From the NCBI GenBank assembly GCA_019118465.1, contig DWYX01000041.1, positions 1-56,441 of the forward strand: a stretch of DNA of 56,441 nucleotides. The letters are read 5' to 3'. The first letter of the stretch is position 1. Each line of letters begins with the position of its first letter. This DNA is from Candidatus Limosilactobacillus faecipullorum. GTDB lineage: Bacteria; Bacillota; Bacilli; Lactobacillales; Lactobacillaceae. Of the stretch, positions 16,996 through 26,763 are shown piece after piece. Below the pieces are notes generated by a model. The model had not been told where the DNA came from. It worked only from the letters and a program-made list of their open reading frames with translations, and made no database searches. Both the position numbers and the translations under genes were made by a program.

Positions 16996-18093
16996 ATGTC
17001 ATTAACAGCAGGGATTGTTGGACTTCCAAACGTGGGGAAGTCAACCTTATTTAACGCAATTACGAAGGCCGGGGCGGAAATGGCCAACTACCCCTTCGCC
17101 ACGATTGAACCAAACGTGGGGATGGTGGAAGTACCTGATAGTCGGTTAGCCCGGATTGACGAATTGATTCCCGCCAAGAAGATTGTCCCAACGACCTTCG
17201 AATTTACTGATATCGCCGGGATTGTTAAGGGGGCATCAAAGGGGGAAGGGCTTGGAAACAAGTTCCTTGAAAACATTCGGCAAACGGATGCGATTGTTCA
17301 CGTTGTGCGGGCCTTTGACGATGACGATATTACTCACGTGACGGGGAAGGTTGACCCAATTGATGATATTGATACCATCAACTTGGAATTGATCATGGCG
17401 GACTTAGAAGCCGTTAATAACCGCCTTGCCAAAGTTCAACGGGCTGCTAAAGGTCGCGATAAGGATGCCTTGGCCGAATTAGCGGTGCTTGAAAAGTTAA
17501 AGCCGGTTCTTGAAGATGGCAAGAGCGCCCGGACGATTGACTTTGATGATGATGAAAAGAAGATTGTGAAGGGCTTATTCCTCTTAACGACGAAGCCGAT
17601 CCTTTACGTTGCCAACATCGGTGAAGAAGACATGGCTGATCCCGATGGTAACAAGTACATGGATGCCATTCGAGAACACGTTAATGGTGAAGGGGAAGTC
17701 ATTGGAGTTTCGGCAGCGGCCGAAGAACAAATCGCCGAAATGGACGAAGATGAAAAGAGGGACTTCCTGGAAATGGAAGGGGTTGAAGAACCAGGGTTGA
17801 ACCGGTTGATTCGGGCAGCCTACAAACTCCTTGGCCTTGAAACTTTCTTCACGGCTGGCGGTAAGGAAACCCGGGCCTGGACTTTCCGGCGGGGAACGAA
17901 GGCACCACAAGCGGCTGGGATTATCCACTCCGATTTTGAACGGGGCTTTATCCGGGCTGAAGTCATGTCCTTTAGTGACCTTGACGAATATGGCTCACCA
18001 GCCAAAGTTAAGGAAGCCGGGAAGCTTCGCCTAGAAGGGAAAGATTACGTGATGCAAGACGGTGACATTGTTGAATTCCGCTTTAATGTTTAA
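16996..18093 (+). CDS. ychF: Redox-regulated ATPase/GTPase YchF
   Basis: A 365-residue Obg-class P-loop protein that prefers ATP and associates with ribosomes. Walker A is GLPNVGKST at 9-17, switch region NYPFATIEPNVG follows, and DIAGIVKGASKGEGLGNKFL is the family G3 block. The C-terminal TGS-like domain is GTKAPQAAGIIHSDFERGFI. Length is typical. GAGAAAGGAA precedes ATG 16996. It lies in the same transcription unit as DUF951 and the DUF1129 protein. Confidence 0.96.
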   Translation: MSLTAGIVGLPNVGKSTLFNAITKAGAEMANYPFATIEPNVGMVEVPDSRLARIDELIPAKKIVPTTFEFTDIAGIVKGASKGEGLGNKFLENIRQTDAIVHVVRAFDDDDITHVTGKVDPIDDIDTINLELIMADLEAVNNRLAKVQRAAKGRDKDALAELAVLEKLKPVLEDGKSARTIDFDDDEKKIVKGLFLLTTKPILYVANIGEEDMADPDGNKYMDAIREHVNGEGEVIGVSAAAEEQIAEMDEDEKRDFLEMEGVEEPGLNRLIRAAYKLLGLETFFTAGGKETRAWTFRRGTKAPQAAGIIHSDFERGFIRAEVMSFSDLDEYGSPAKVKEAGKLRLEGKDYVMQDGDIVEFRFNV

Positions 18094-18129
18094 TTTAGCG
18101 ACGACGGTTAATTAAGGGGAGTTTTTATA

Positions 18130-18900
18130 GTGAGTGAACAAGGACGGAATGCGGCTGCTGGAGCACGGCAAAAGCAACACCAAAAACAAGAACAACAAGC
18201 AACTGGCCGGGCCTTTCAAGAATATGGCTTAACCCGGAAGAACGAGGAATTCATGTTCCAATTGAATAAGCAATTGGATGCCCAAGGAGCAACGGCGGCA
18301 AAGAAGCCCGCTTTGCTCCAACAGACGGTCGGTGCCCTTTTAGAAGGCCAAAAGACTGGGAAGACAGCAAAGGGGATGTTTGGTACCCCAACGGCCTATG
18401 CCCATGAGTTATTACATCCGAAGAAGGAAGTTGAGGCTAAGCAAGAAAACACCAATATCTGGATGTTGGCAGCGGATAATGCCTTAATGTTCTTTGCGAT
18501 CTTTACCATCATGTTCGGGGTCTTGGCCTTTACAAGTCCTAAGGCCTTAGCCCCAGGTGGTCATAACGGAAACGCTGGGTTAACGGCAATCATTATTGTC
18601 GCCTTAGCCGGTGGGGCCCTCTTTGGTAGCTTGATGAAGTTGATTCGGCCAAAGGTTGATGCTAACGGCCGGGCAGTTAAGCGGTCACTTTGGTACCGGA
18701 CAGCAGTGATTATCCTTGGGTTAGTAACTTGGATTGCCGTTTATGGTTTAACGGCCTTGATGCCAAACGTGATCAACCCAGTTCTTAACAAGTGGGTCTA
18801 CGTTGTCCTCGGGTTAGCTGGTTTTGCTGGTGACCTTTACTTACGGTCGAAGTTTAACATTACTAACGCCCTCTTTGGAAGCCAACGGCGGCGGAATTAG
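18130..18900 (+). CDS. DUF1129 family membrane protein
   Basis: A 256-residue protein with a Gln-rich soluble N-terminus (residues 1-110) and four probable transmembrane helices after about residue 110. DUF1129 proteins commonly follow ychF in lactobacilli; their function is unknown. The start is GTG 18130, preceded by AGGGGAG. The gene ends in a basic tail (GSQRRRN) and is followed by a terminator. Confidence 0.88.
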   Translation: MSEQGRNAAAGARQKQHQKQEQQATGRAFQEYGLTRKNEEFMFQLNKQLDAQGATAAKKPALLQQTVGALLEGQKTGKTAKGMFGTPTAYAHELLHPKKEVEAKQENTNIWMLAADNALMFFAIFTIMFGVLAFTSPKALAPGGHNGNAGLTAIIIVALAGGALFGSLMKLIRPKVDANGRAVKRSLWYRTAVIILGLVTWIAVYGLTALMPNVINPVLNKWVYVVLGLAGFAGDLYLRSKFNITNALFGSQRRRN

Positions 18901-18978
18901 CAATAATCTTGAAAATTGAATTGGGCGAAAATAAGTGGTTTTCGCCCGTAGTTTCTGTGTAATATTCAGAGGTACGAG

Positions 18979-19021
18979 AAAGGCTGGGAAGAAATTTGAC
19001 CTTCTTCCCAGCCTTTCTCTT
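18979..19021. terminator. Terminator between the ychF block and the PFL gene
   Basis: AAAGGCTGGGAAGAA and TTCTTCCCAGCCTTT form a 15-bp stem, flanked by T-rich sequence on the right. It serves convergent transcripts and shares its stem with the terminator at 3527. Confidence 0.8.
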
Positions 19022-19043
19022 TTTATGTGAAAATAAGATGAAA

Positions 19044-20387
19044 CTAATTCTTAAAGCTATGAATTGGAGCTGGAATTAGCCCACCGCGATGAATAAGACG
19101 ATTGCTAACGGCTGGGTTAACCGCCATAATCGGAGCATGACCAAGCAGGCCACCAAATTTAACGGTTTCACCAACCTGCTTGCCAGGAACTGGAATTACT
19201 CGGACCGCAGTAGTTTTATTATTAATCATACCGATGGCGGCTTCATCAGCAATCATGGCACTAATGGTTTCCTTCGGAGTGTCACCAGGAATAGCAATCA
19301 TGTCAAGACCAACCGAACAAACAGCGGTCATTGCTTCAAGTTTGGCGATTGAAAGGTTACCAGCAACGACTGATTTAATCATACCAGCATCTTCAGAAAC
19401 AGGAATGAAAGCTCCGGAAAGGCCACCAACATGACTGCAAGCCATGACACCACCCTTTTTAACGGCATCATTGAGCATTGCTAGGGCAGCCGTGGTACCA
19501 TGCGTACCAACTTGGGCAACCCCAATTTCTTCCAAAACTTCAGCAACAGAATCACCGGGGAGGGGAGTAGGAGCAAGCGAAAGATCAACTATCCCGAACG
19601 GAACGCCAAGTTGATCGGCCGCCACACTTCCCACTAATTGCCCCATCCGGGTAATCTTAAAAGCAGTTTTTTTGATGGTTTCAGCGACCACATCCATGGG
19701 GGCGCCCTTAACTTTTTCAAGGGCCGCCTTAATAACACCGGGACCTGAAACGCCAGCGTTGATAACGACATCTGGTTCGCTTACTCCATGAAAGCCACCG
19801 GCCATGAAGGGGTTGTCTTGGACAGCGTTACAAAATATCACGAGTTTAGCATTAGTCATCACGTCTAATTTAGATCCCGCAACTACTGCTTCGCCAAGGT
19901 CAGCGACTGCGTCCATGTTAATTCCACTCTTAGAAGATCCTACGTTGACTGAAGCACAAACGTAGTTAGTTTCTGCTAACGCTGCTGGAAGGGATTTTAT
20001 TAGCACCTGGTCGCCAGCTTGATACCCTTTTTCAACTAAGGCTGAGAAGCCACCGATAAAATCAATCCCTAGCGTTTTGGCTGCTTGATCAAGTACCTTA
20101 GCATACTTAACGTAGTCATGATCTCCCGAAGCCGCAGCGATTAGTGAAATTGGAGTCACTGTGACGCGCTTGTTAGCGATGGGAATACCGTACTTACTTT
20201 CAATTTGTTGTCCAACTTTAACCAGGTTTTGCGCTTTAGTGGTTATTTTGTCATAAATTTTTTGGCAGGCCCGGTCACTATTACTGTCGATGCAGTCCAG
20301 AAGTGAAATTCCCATTGTGATAGTCCGGATGTCCAGGTTTTCACTAGCTAGCATCTGCGTCGTTTCATAAATTTGTTTTGCGTCCAT
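19044..20387 (-). CDS. PFL family protein (UPF0210)
   Basis: A 447-residue protein of the UPF0210/DUF711 family, distantly related to glycyl-radical enzymes by fold but without a shown activity. Recognisable parts are the N-terminal [32 protein letters not shown] and the Gly-rich central and C-terminal blocks. It almost always pairs with a small ACT protein, which here lies 9 bases upstream in the same operon. No ribosome site better than GGAGCAACC is seen. Confidence 0.92.
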   Translation of the reverse strand: MDAKQIYETTQMLASENLDIRTITMGISLLDCIDSNSDRACQKIYDKITTKAQNLVKVGQQIESKYGIPIANKRVTVTPISLIAAASGDHDYVKYAKVLDQAAKTLGIDFIGGFSALVEKGYQAGDQVLIKSLPAALAETNYVCASVNVGSSKSGINMDAVADLGEAVVAGSKLDVMTNAKLVIFCNAVQDNPFMAGGFHGVSEPDVVINAGVSGPGVIKAALEKVKGAPMDVVAETIKKTAFKITRMGQLVGSVAADQLGVPFGIVDLSLAPTPLPGDSVAEVLEEIGVAQVGTHGTTAALAMLNDAVKKGGVMACSHVGGLSGAFIPVSEDAGMIKSVVAGNLSIAKLEAMTAVCSVGLDMIAIPGDTPKETISAMIADEAAIGMINNKTTAVRVIPVPGKQVGETVKFGGLLGHAPIMAVNPAVSNRLIHRGGLIPAPIHSFKN

Positions 20388-20396
20388 GGTTGCTCC

Positions 20397-20663
20397 TTAG
20401 ATGTTATGCATTGCTTCAAAAAGCTTTGTGTTCCGTAGCTTGACTTCAAGGTGGGCTTCATTGCCAAAGTTTTCCAGTTCAGCGTCGATTTGCGCAAATT
20501 GATCAGCTAAAGGAATGGTGACCATCATCATCATAACGAAATTGTCGTCCATAATGGTTTGGGAAACATCGACGATATTAACTTGATATTTGGCGAGAAG
20601 TTGACTAACTTGTGCAATGATCCCGACCCGATCTTTACCTATAACTGTAAGAATTGCTTTCAT
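20397..20663 (-). CDS. ACT domain-containing protein (UPF0237)
   Basis: An 88-residue single ACT domain. It begins MKAILTVIGKDRVGIIAQVS and has the beta-alpha-beta pattern with QVNIVDVSQTIMDDNFVMMM. ACT domains bind amino acids or other small ligands; the ligand here is unknown. It is the upstream partner of the PFL-family gene, and this pairing is conserved across bacteria. AGAAAGAAGGG precedes the ATG on the minus strand. Confidence 0.93.
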   Translation of the reverse strand: MKAILTVIGKDRVGIIAQVSQLLAKYQVNIVDVSQTIMDDNFVMMMMVTIPLADQFAQIDAELENFGNEAHLEVKLRNTKLFEAMHNI

Positions 20664-20862
20664 TAAAATAACCCTTCTTTCTAAAGATGTTGATTACAAT
20701 TATATGATTCAAGTAAACAGCGAGCAATTGATAGCTAATTTCCTAACTAAATATTAAGGCTAAGCTCTTTAAGTTCGGAAATGAAAAATGATGGCTGGAT
20801 TTTAGCTAGAATGTTGCGAAAATCTGGAGCTGTGGTGCTGCTTTTCTTTTCCTACATTTTCC

Positions 20863-20891
20863 TTGACGATTAGGTAAATTCCTAGTATTCT
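20863..20891 (+). promoter_or_regulatory. Promoter of guaB
   Basis: TTGACG (20863-20868), 17 bases, TATTCT (20886-20891), 44 bases before the start codon. Confidence 0.6.
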
Positions 20892-20919
20892 AGTCACAAT
20901 TCAGATTTAAAATTCATAA

Positions 20920-22080
<1,161 letters not shown>

Positions 22081-22109
22081 GCCACGTTAAGTGGAAATTA
22101 AACAAAAAT

Positions 22110-22176
22110 AAGTCGCTAATCTAATGGTTGAAGGTGGTTTAATTTAACTTCTCGACCGGGATGGGCGACTTTTTTT
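22110..22176 (+). terminator. Terminator after guaB
   Basis: AAGTCGC (22110-22116) pairs with GCGACTT (22165-22171), enclosing further inner pairings, and a T-run follows. Confidence 0.65.
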
Positions 22177-22190
22177 ATTTCCCAGGAAAT
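22177..22190. promoter_or_regulatory. Candidate Noc-binding site 2
   Basis: ATTTCCCAGGAAAT differs from the Noc box ATTTCCCGGGAAAT by one base. It is intergenic, immediately after the guaB terminator. Confidence 0.6.
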
Positions 22191-22272
22191 TAATTTTGCT
22201 ACTAAAACTTTACTTTTCTCATAAATCAGTGTTGAATTAACTACAAAGGATCGTTTTTTGGAGGTGGAGTTC

Positions 22273-23187
22273 ATGCTAAGTTCAGTAAAAATTAATGCCC
22301 GTGGTCACTGGGTAAGTGTCTTTGAGCCCCTCCCACGAGAACGGCAGGATCTGTATGACAAATATGAAGTTACGCCAGCTCTTTTGGACTATGCAATTGA
22401 CCCCTATGAAAAGGCTCGGGTTGAAATTGATCGGGATGCTGGGGTAACGCTCTTGATTTTTGACGTGTACGTCCCAACTCATAAAATCTCAGCGCCGAAA
22501 ACGGCCCCAATTGGGATTATGCTGACGAAAAACAATGTTTTAACGTTCACCAATGCCCAAACTAACTTTGTGAATGGACTGATTGCAGAGCACCTGCGGA
22601 AAATGCAAACACGGGGAGTAATCGCAGACCAGTTCGACTTTATCTTACCGATTCTTTACACCCTCTCGACGAATTATTTCCAACCAATTCGGCGGGCGGA
22701 CATCCAGCGTCAGCAAATTCAACGGAACCTTGAAGAACGGACTGAACGCAAAGCAATCGCGGAGTTTTTGGAAATCGAAACCGGCTTGGTTTATATTTTG
22801 ACCTCGCTCCAGGGGAATGTTTCCTTACTGCAAGAATTTCGCCGGCGGTTCGCGGCTCAAATGAGTCAGGACCAACAAGATGAGCTCGACGATGTGATTA
22901 TCGAAGCCCAACAAGGACTGGAAATGGCCCAGATGACCTCGGATGTTTCAGCCCGGGTTTCTGATGCTTACAGTAAGGTCTTAGATTCGAACTTGAACCA
23001 AACGATGAAGCTATTAACTATCTTCTCAATTTTGGTGTCAATTCCGCCAATTGTTTCGGGCTTTTATGGTCAAAATGTAAAAAGTCTGCCGTTGGCTAAT
23101 GGCGATTGGTCGTGGCAAATAACCTTGCTGATTACCGTTATTTTAATGGCGGTTTCCTCAGTCTTCATGCGCCGGTGGTGGAAATAA
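22273..23187 (+). CDS. CorA-like magnesium/metal transporter
   Basis: A 304-residue protein with a long cytosolic N-terminal domain and two C-terminal transmembrane helices (about residues 240-260 and 275-297). The pore signature, normally YGMN, reads YGQNV, keeping the Gly and Asn. The coiled-coil-rich region LEIETGLVYILTSLQGN and long stalk helix are typical of CorA. ATG 22273 is chosen because GGAGGTGG lies 6 bases upstream; an in-frame TTG at 22258 is inside that region. The ion preference is unknown. A small protein ending RRWWK fits a basic cytosolic tail. Confidence 0.88.
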   Translation: MLSSVKINARGHWVSVFEPLPRERQDLYDKYEVTPALLDYAIDPYEKARVEIDRDAGVTLLIFDVYVPTHKISAPKTAPIGIMLTKNNVLTFTNAQTNFVNGLIAEHLRKMQTRGVIADQFDFILPILYTLSTNYFQPIRRADIQRQQIQRNLEERTERKAIAEFLEIETGLVYILTSLQGNVSLLQEFRRRFAAQMSQDQQDELDDVIIEAQQGLEMAQMTSDVSARVSDAYSKVLDSNLNQTMKLLTIFSILVSIPPIVSGFYGQNVKSLPLANGDWSWQITLLITVILMAVSSVFMRRWWK

Positions 23188-23315
23188 GCTTTTAACGTTT
23201 TACGGGGCGCAACGCCGCTTCTTGGTGGTAGGGAAGCCGGCCGTTGCTGGTCTTCGAAAACGATCGACCTTGCTAGCTAGGGTTGGCAAAACTAACAGAG
23301 TAAGGATGATACAAG

Positions 23316-24224
23316 ATGCCATGGCAACTAAACGAAATTGTGCGAACTGGTCAAGGTGGTCAAACGGTGCGGGAACTATTAGAGCATACCTGGCTCTTAC
23401 CGCATCGCTTTGTTCATTATTTACGGACCCGGCAGAATGTTTTGGTAAATGGGCAATATTATTCAATGAATCAAATGGTCAAAGTCGGTGATCGGATTCA
23501 GTTAACCTTTTTAGGGGATGAATTTCGGACGGCGACGTCGAATTATCGGCCGAGCCCTAACCCGCATCCTAAGATTCTCTATGAAAACCGGGATCTGTTG
23601 GTCGTGAATAAACCGGCCGGCCAGAAAACTCATCCCAATCAAACGGGTGAAACGGGAACTTTAATGAATGAAGTCGCTGGTTACCTGCAAAATCAACCGC
23701 AAGCAGCTGCTTATATGGTTCACCGGATTGATCAAGCAACGAGTGGGGCGGTGATTGTGGCGAAGAACCCGGTCGTCGTACCGATTTTGGACCGCCAAAT
23801 CAGTGCCGGAAAAATTCACCGTTCCTACTTGGCGGTAGTTGAAGGTCTTTTTAAGCAAAGTGAAGGTCAGTTTACGTGGCCGATTGGCCGGGATTTAACT
23901 GATAAGCGGAAACGCCAGGTTAATGGAGCTAACCCGCAAACGGCTTTGACGCATTATCGAGTTGTCGGAACGAATGGGCAACAGTCCTTAGTCGATCTAA
24001 CCTTAGGAACAGGCAGAACGCACCAGCTCCGGGTCCACTTAGCTTACAGTGGTCACCCAATTGTTGGGGATCCCCTTTATAATCCGGTTCAAAGTCAGCC
24101 GATGTTATTACATGGGATTGCTCAAAAAATAGTCTTACCGTTTAGTAACCAAGTTTGTGAAATTCAGGTGCCAATCCCTACCGCTTTTCCGCCGGATTTG
24201 GTAAAATTATGGCAATCAAGTTAA
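23316..24224 (+). CDS. RluA-family rRNA/tRNA pseudouridine synthase
   Basis: A 302-residue pseudouridine synthase. An S4-like N-terminal region (RFVHYLRTRQNVLVNG, about 31-46) precedes the catalytic domain. The family motif HRIDQATSG has the catalytic Asp139. LLVVNKPAGQKTHP and GRTHQLRVHLAYSGHPIVGDPLY are conserved. The target uridine (RluA, RluD or another) cannot be told. ATG 23316 follows AAGGATG. The next gene begins 15 bases later, so it may be cotranscribed with TerC and thioredoxin. Confidence 0.93.
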   Translation: MPWQLNEIVRTGQGGQTVRELLEHTWLLPHRFVHYLRTRQNVLVNGQYYSMNQMVKVGDRIQLTFLGDEFRTATSNYRPSPNPHPKILYENRDLLVVNKPAGQKTHPNQTGETGTLMNEVAGYLQNQPQAAAYMVHRIDQATSGAVIVAKNPVVVPILDRQISAGKIHRSYLAVVEGLFKQSEGQFTWPIGRDLTDKRKRQVNGANPQTALTHYRVVGTNGQQSLVDLTLGTGRTHQLRVHLAYSGHPIVGDPLYNPVQSQPMLLHGIAQKIVLPFSNQVCEIQVPIPTAFPPDLVKLWQSS

Positions 24225-24239
24225 TAAAGGAGGATTTAA

Positions 24240-24998
24240 TTGTCACTTTTACAGCAGCTCTACGGGCCGTTCTTTGATTTTGAAAACTGGAAAATGGTGA
24301 TTACATCAGGCCAGGATTGGTTGATTATCCTGTCGTTGGTTATGATGGAGTGCCTTTTGTCAGTTGATAATGCCGTTGTTTTAGCTGCCCAGACCCGGGT
24401 CTTACCAACCTTACGGGAACAAGAAGAATCCCTTTTCTACGGGATTTGGGGTTCATATCTTTTCCGGTTTTTGGTGATCGGGATTGGGACTTATCTGATT
24501 CATTTTTGGGAAATTAAAGCCTTAGGGGCAGCCTACTTGATGTACATGTCCTACCGCTTTTTCCACGTTAAATTTTTTGGTAAACAACCAATTCATAAAC
24601 AAAAACAGAGCGTGGCTGGTAAGTTAACTGGTCGGAAACGCTTTTGGGCCGTGGTGGCGCAGATTGAGTTTACTGACATTGTGTTCTCGGTTGACTCAGT
24701 GTTAGCGGCCTTAGCAGTTTCAAGCAATCCGGTAATCGTTTTAATCGGGGGCTTAATTGGGATTTTATGTATGCGGGGAATTGCGGAAGTAATTATGAAG
24801 CTCATGCGTAAGGTTCCCGAGTTGGAACCAATGGCTTACCTATTAATCGCGGTGATTGCGGTAAAGCTTTTCTTAACGGTGCCAGCGATTGATATTGAAA
24901 TTTCGTCTGGAGCTTTTGGGATCTTTATTTTAGTAATTTTTGCTGCTACGATCGCAATTCACTTCTTACGGCGCAAATCAAAGACAAAGGAGAAGTAA
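24240..24998 (+). CDS. TerC-family integral membrane protein
   Basis: A 252-residue TerC-type membrane protein with about seven helices. The family acidic motifs LSVDNAVVLA (about 38-47) and VFSVDSVLAALA (about 148-159) are clear; these Asp residues probably line a metal path. Some relatives export manganese or act with secretion machinery, but the role here is unknown. The start is TTG 24240, preceded by AAGGAGG. It ends one base before the thioredoxin ATG, implying coupling. Confidence 0.9.
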   Translation: MSLLQQLYGPFFDFENWKMVITSGQDWLIILSLVMMECLLSVDNAVVLAAQTRVLPTLREQEESLFYGIWGSYLFRFLVIGIGTYLIHFWEIKALGAAYLMYMSYRFFHVKFFGKQPIHKQKQSVAGKLTGRKRFWAVVAQIEFTDIVFSVDSVLAALAVSSNPVIVLIGGLIGILCMRGIAEVIMKLMRKVPELEPMAYLLIAVIAVKLFLTVPAIDIEISSGAFGIFILVIFAATIAIHFLRRKSKTKEK

Positions 24999-24999
24999 A

Positions 25000-25323
25000 A
25001 TGGCAATTGAAGCAACGCCAGCCAATTTTGATGAACAACTTGGCGGACCAATGACCCTTGTTGATTTCTGGGCAGATTGGTGTGGACCATGTAAGATTAT
25101 GGCCCCCGTCCTGGAACAGTTAGAACAGGAATTTGGGGACCGGGTAAAATTTGTGAAGTTCGATGTTGAACAGAGCGAAACAATTCCTCAACGTTACAAG
25201 GTAATGAGTATTCCAAGTCTAGTCCTCTTTAAGGACGGGGTCGCGAAAGAAAAAGTAACCGGGATTTACCCAAAGGAAAAGTTGGCCCATTACCTAAAGC
25301 GGAAGTTGGCCGAAGAAAAGTAA
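25000..25323 (+). CDS. trxA: Thioredoxin
   Basis: A 107-residue classic thioredoxin that reduces protein disulphides. The active site WCGPCK places Cys28 and Cys31, and the cis-Pro motif is SIPS (VMSIPSLVLFKDG). ATG 25000 follows AAGGAGAAG; a longer open frame from 24940 lies inside terC and is discarded. It follows terC by one base. Confidence 0.96.
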   Translation: MAIEATPANFDEQLGGPMTLVDFWADWCGPCKIMAPVLEQLEQEFGDRVKFVKFDVEQSETIPQRYKVMSIPSLVLFKDGVAKEKVTGIYPKEKLAHYLKRKLAEEK

Positions 25324-25343
25324 AATAAAAGTTTGTAAAGCGC

Positions 25344-25372
25344 TTGCGAGTAGGATGAGATCATGGTATCTT
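25344..25372 (+). promoter_or_regulatory. Promoter of the ribokinase gene
   Basis: TTGCGA (25344-25349), 17 bases, TATCTT (25367-25372). The overlapping GTAAAGCGCTTGCG (from 25335) resembles a degenerate cre site. Confidence 0.45.
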
Positions 25373-25387
25373 TTAAGGTGAAATATT

Positions 25388-25403
25388 CGTAAAACCTTTT
25401 ACG
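25388..25403. promoter_or_regulatory. LacI-family operator (probable RbsR site)
   Basis: CGTAAAACCTTTTACG is a perfect 16-bp palindrome placed just downstream of the predicted transcript start and 28 bases before the ribokinase ATG. The GTAAAA/TTTTAC arms are typical of LacI-family repressor sites. No rbsR gene is next to it. Confidence 0.65.
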
Positions 25404-25430
25404 TCAGAAGCTAACTGCAGGAGGAAAATC

Positions 25431-26351
25431 ATGACCAATCGAATTGCCGTTTTAGGAAGTATTAACGTTGATACTACTTATCATGTTACCCGGTTCCCAC
25501 AACCAGGAGAAACAATCTCAGCGAACGATAAGAGTTCAGCACCCGGTGGTAAGGGTGCTAACCAAGCGGTAGCCGCCGCTCGTTCTGGAGCTCAACTTTC
25601 CTTTATTGGGATGGTTGGTGAAGACAATGAAGGGAAGTTTATGCGCGAAGCCCTTCAAGCAGATGGGATTGATACCAAGTTCCTCAAGAATGATCCGCGG
25701 CATGGGACTGGGGCGGCCGTTATTACGTTAGATGCGAACGGCCAAAACGATATTATGGTTTACCCTGGAGCTAACTTTGGGATGGATGAAAGCCTCTTAT
25801 CAGGGACGGAAGACCTCCTTGAAAACATTGACTTTCTGATCGCCCAATTTGAAACACCGCAAGAAGTTACGGCTGCGGCTTTCAAGTTAGCGAAGGAACA
25901 TGGGGTCGTAACGATCCTCAACCCAGCGCCAGCAAAGGAAATCTTGCCAGAACTTTTGGCAGTTACGGACGTGGTAATTCCAAACGAATCCGAAAGCGAA
26001 GTTTTAACTGGGATTGCCGTTGATAGCGAAGAAGCAATGCTCAAGACGGCTACCTACTTTAAGGAACACGGGGTGGCGAACCTCTTGATTACTTTAGGTT
26101 CTCGGGGAGTCTTTTACGCAACTCCTCACGGTCATGGCATGGTCCCGGCCTTTAAGGTTAAGGCTGTTGATACCACGGCTGCCGGTGATACCTTTATCGG
26201 AGCTTTAGCTTCTCAATTAACCAAAGACTTGAGCAACGTTGCAGATGCCTTAGTATATGCCCAGCGGGCTTCTAGCTTGACTGTTCAGCGGATGGGCGCT
26301 ATGCCATCAATTCCAACAGCGAGTGAAGTGCAAGTTGCTTTGAATGAGTAA
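25431..26351 (+). CDS. rbsK: Ribokinase
   Basis: A 306-residue PfkB-family sugar kinase that phosphorylates ribose to ribose-5-phosphate. The N-terminal signature VLGSINVDTTYHV, the Gly-rich GGKGANQAVAAARSGA (about 39-54) and the catalytic DTTAAGDTFIGALA (about 247-260, with Asp of GD as base) are present. Length is normal. AGGAGGAAA precedes ATG 25431. A palindromic operator upstream suggests ribose-responsive control. It can use ribose released by the nucleoside hydrolase at 13047. Confidence 0.95.
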   Translation: MTNRIAVLGSINVDTTYHVTRFPQPGETISANDKSSAPGGKGANQAVAAARSGAQLSFIGMVGEDNEGKFMREALQADGIDTKFLKNDPRHGTGAAVITLDANGQNDIMVYPGANFGMDESLLSGTEDLLENIDFLIAQFETPQEVTAAAFKLAKEHGVVTILNPAPAKEILPELLAVTDVVIPNESESEVLTGIAVDSEEAMLKTATYFKEHGVANLLITLGSRGVFYATPHGHGMVPAFKVKAVDTTAAGDTFIGALASQLTKDLSNVADALVYAQRASSLTVQRMGAMPSIPTASEVQVALNE

Positions 26352-26378
26352 TCGATTGATATTGAAATCTAAAGTAAA

Positions 26379-26456
26379 ATGGTTTACCTTTTAATATTTA
26401 TTGTAGTTTTTGCGATTTCTTCGTATGTAACCGTTAAATTTCGCAAAAAAAAGTAA
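26379..26456 (+). CDS. Possible 25-residue single-helix membrane peptide
   Basis: ATG 26379 opens a 25-codon frame with one hydrophobic helix (MVYLLIFIVVFAISSYV) and a basic tail (KFRKKK). It ends before a good terminator at 26476. No Shine-Dalgarno is visible, so translation is doubtful. The hydrophobic-then-basic layout is not expected from random sequence, and a 28-bp start to the gap matches the end part of terC (GATTGATATTGAAAT at 24889 and 26354). It could therefore be a decayed terC tail copy. Confidence 0.3.
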   Translation: MVYLLIFIVVFAISSYVTVKFRKKK

Positions 26457-26475
26457 CAAATTAAGTTCAAGAAGG

Positions 26476-26508
26476 AAGCAAATCAGTTACAAACTGGTTT
26501 GCTTTTTT
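26476..26508 (+). terminator. Terminator after the ribokinase
   Basis: AAGCAAATCAGT pairs with ACTGGTTTGCTT around TACAA, followed by six T. Confidence 0.8.
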
Positions 26509-26625
26509 AATATCTAGTCTTAATTTCTTTAAAAATGTGAACCAAACGCTCAGCCAGTTCCGAACAATCCTTGATTTATCAGGCACCAGTCAATTTGACT
26601 AGTTTTGGAACAAAATAGGGGGGTG

Positions 26626-26655
26626 TTGACAATCGTTTGATAAAAAAATTAAAAT
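26626..26655 (+). promoter_or_regulatory. Likely promoter of the c-di-GMP/XrtG cluster
   Basis: TTGACA (26626-26631), 18 bases, TAAAAT (26650-26655), about 100 bases before the cyclase start codon. The rest of the 26509-26763 gap shows nothing else I can name. Confidence 0.45.
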
Positions 26656-26763
26656 TACGGGGTATTAAATAAGAAATAATCGATTTACATATTTTAGCTA
26701 AGTAAAACGTTTTTGGTCGGGTTCTTTAGAATTTTAAAATGATAGAGAGGTGAGAACAAGATA

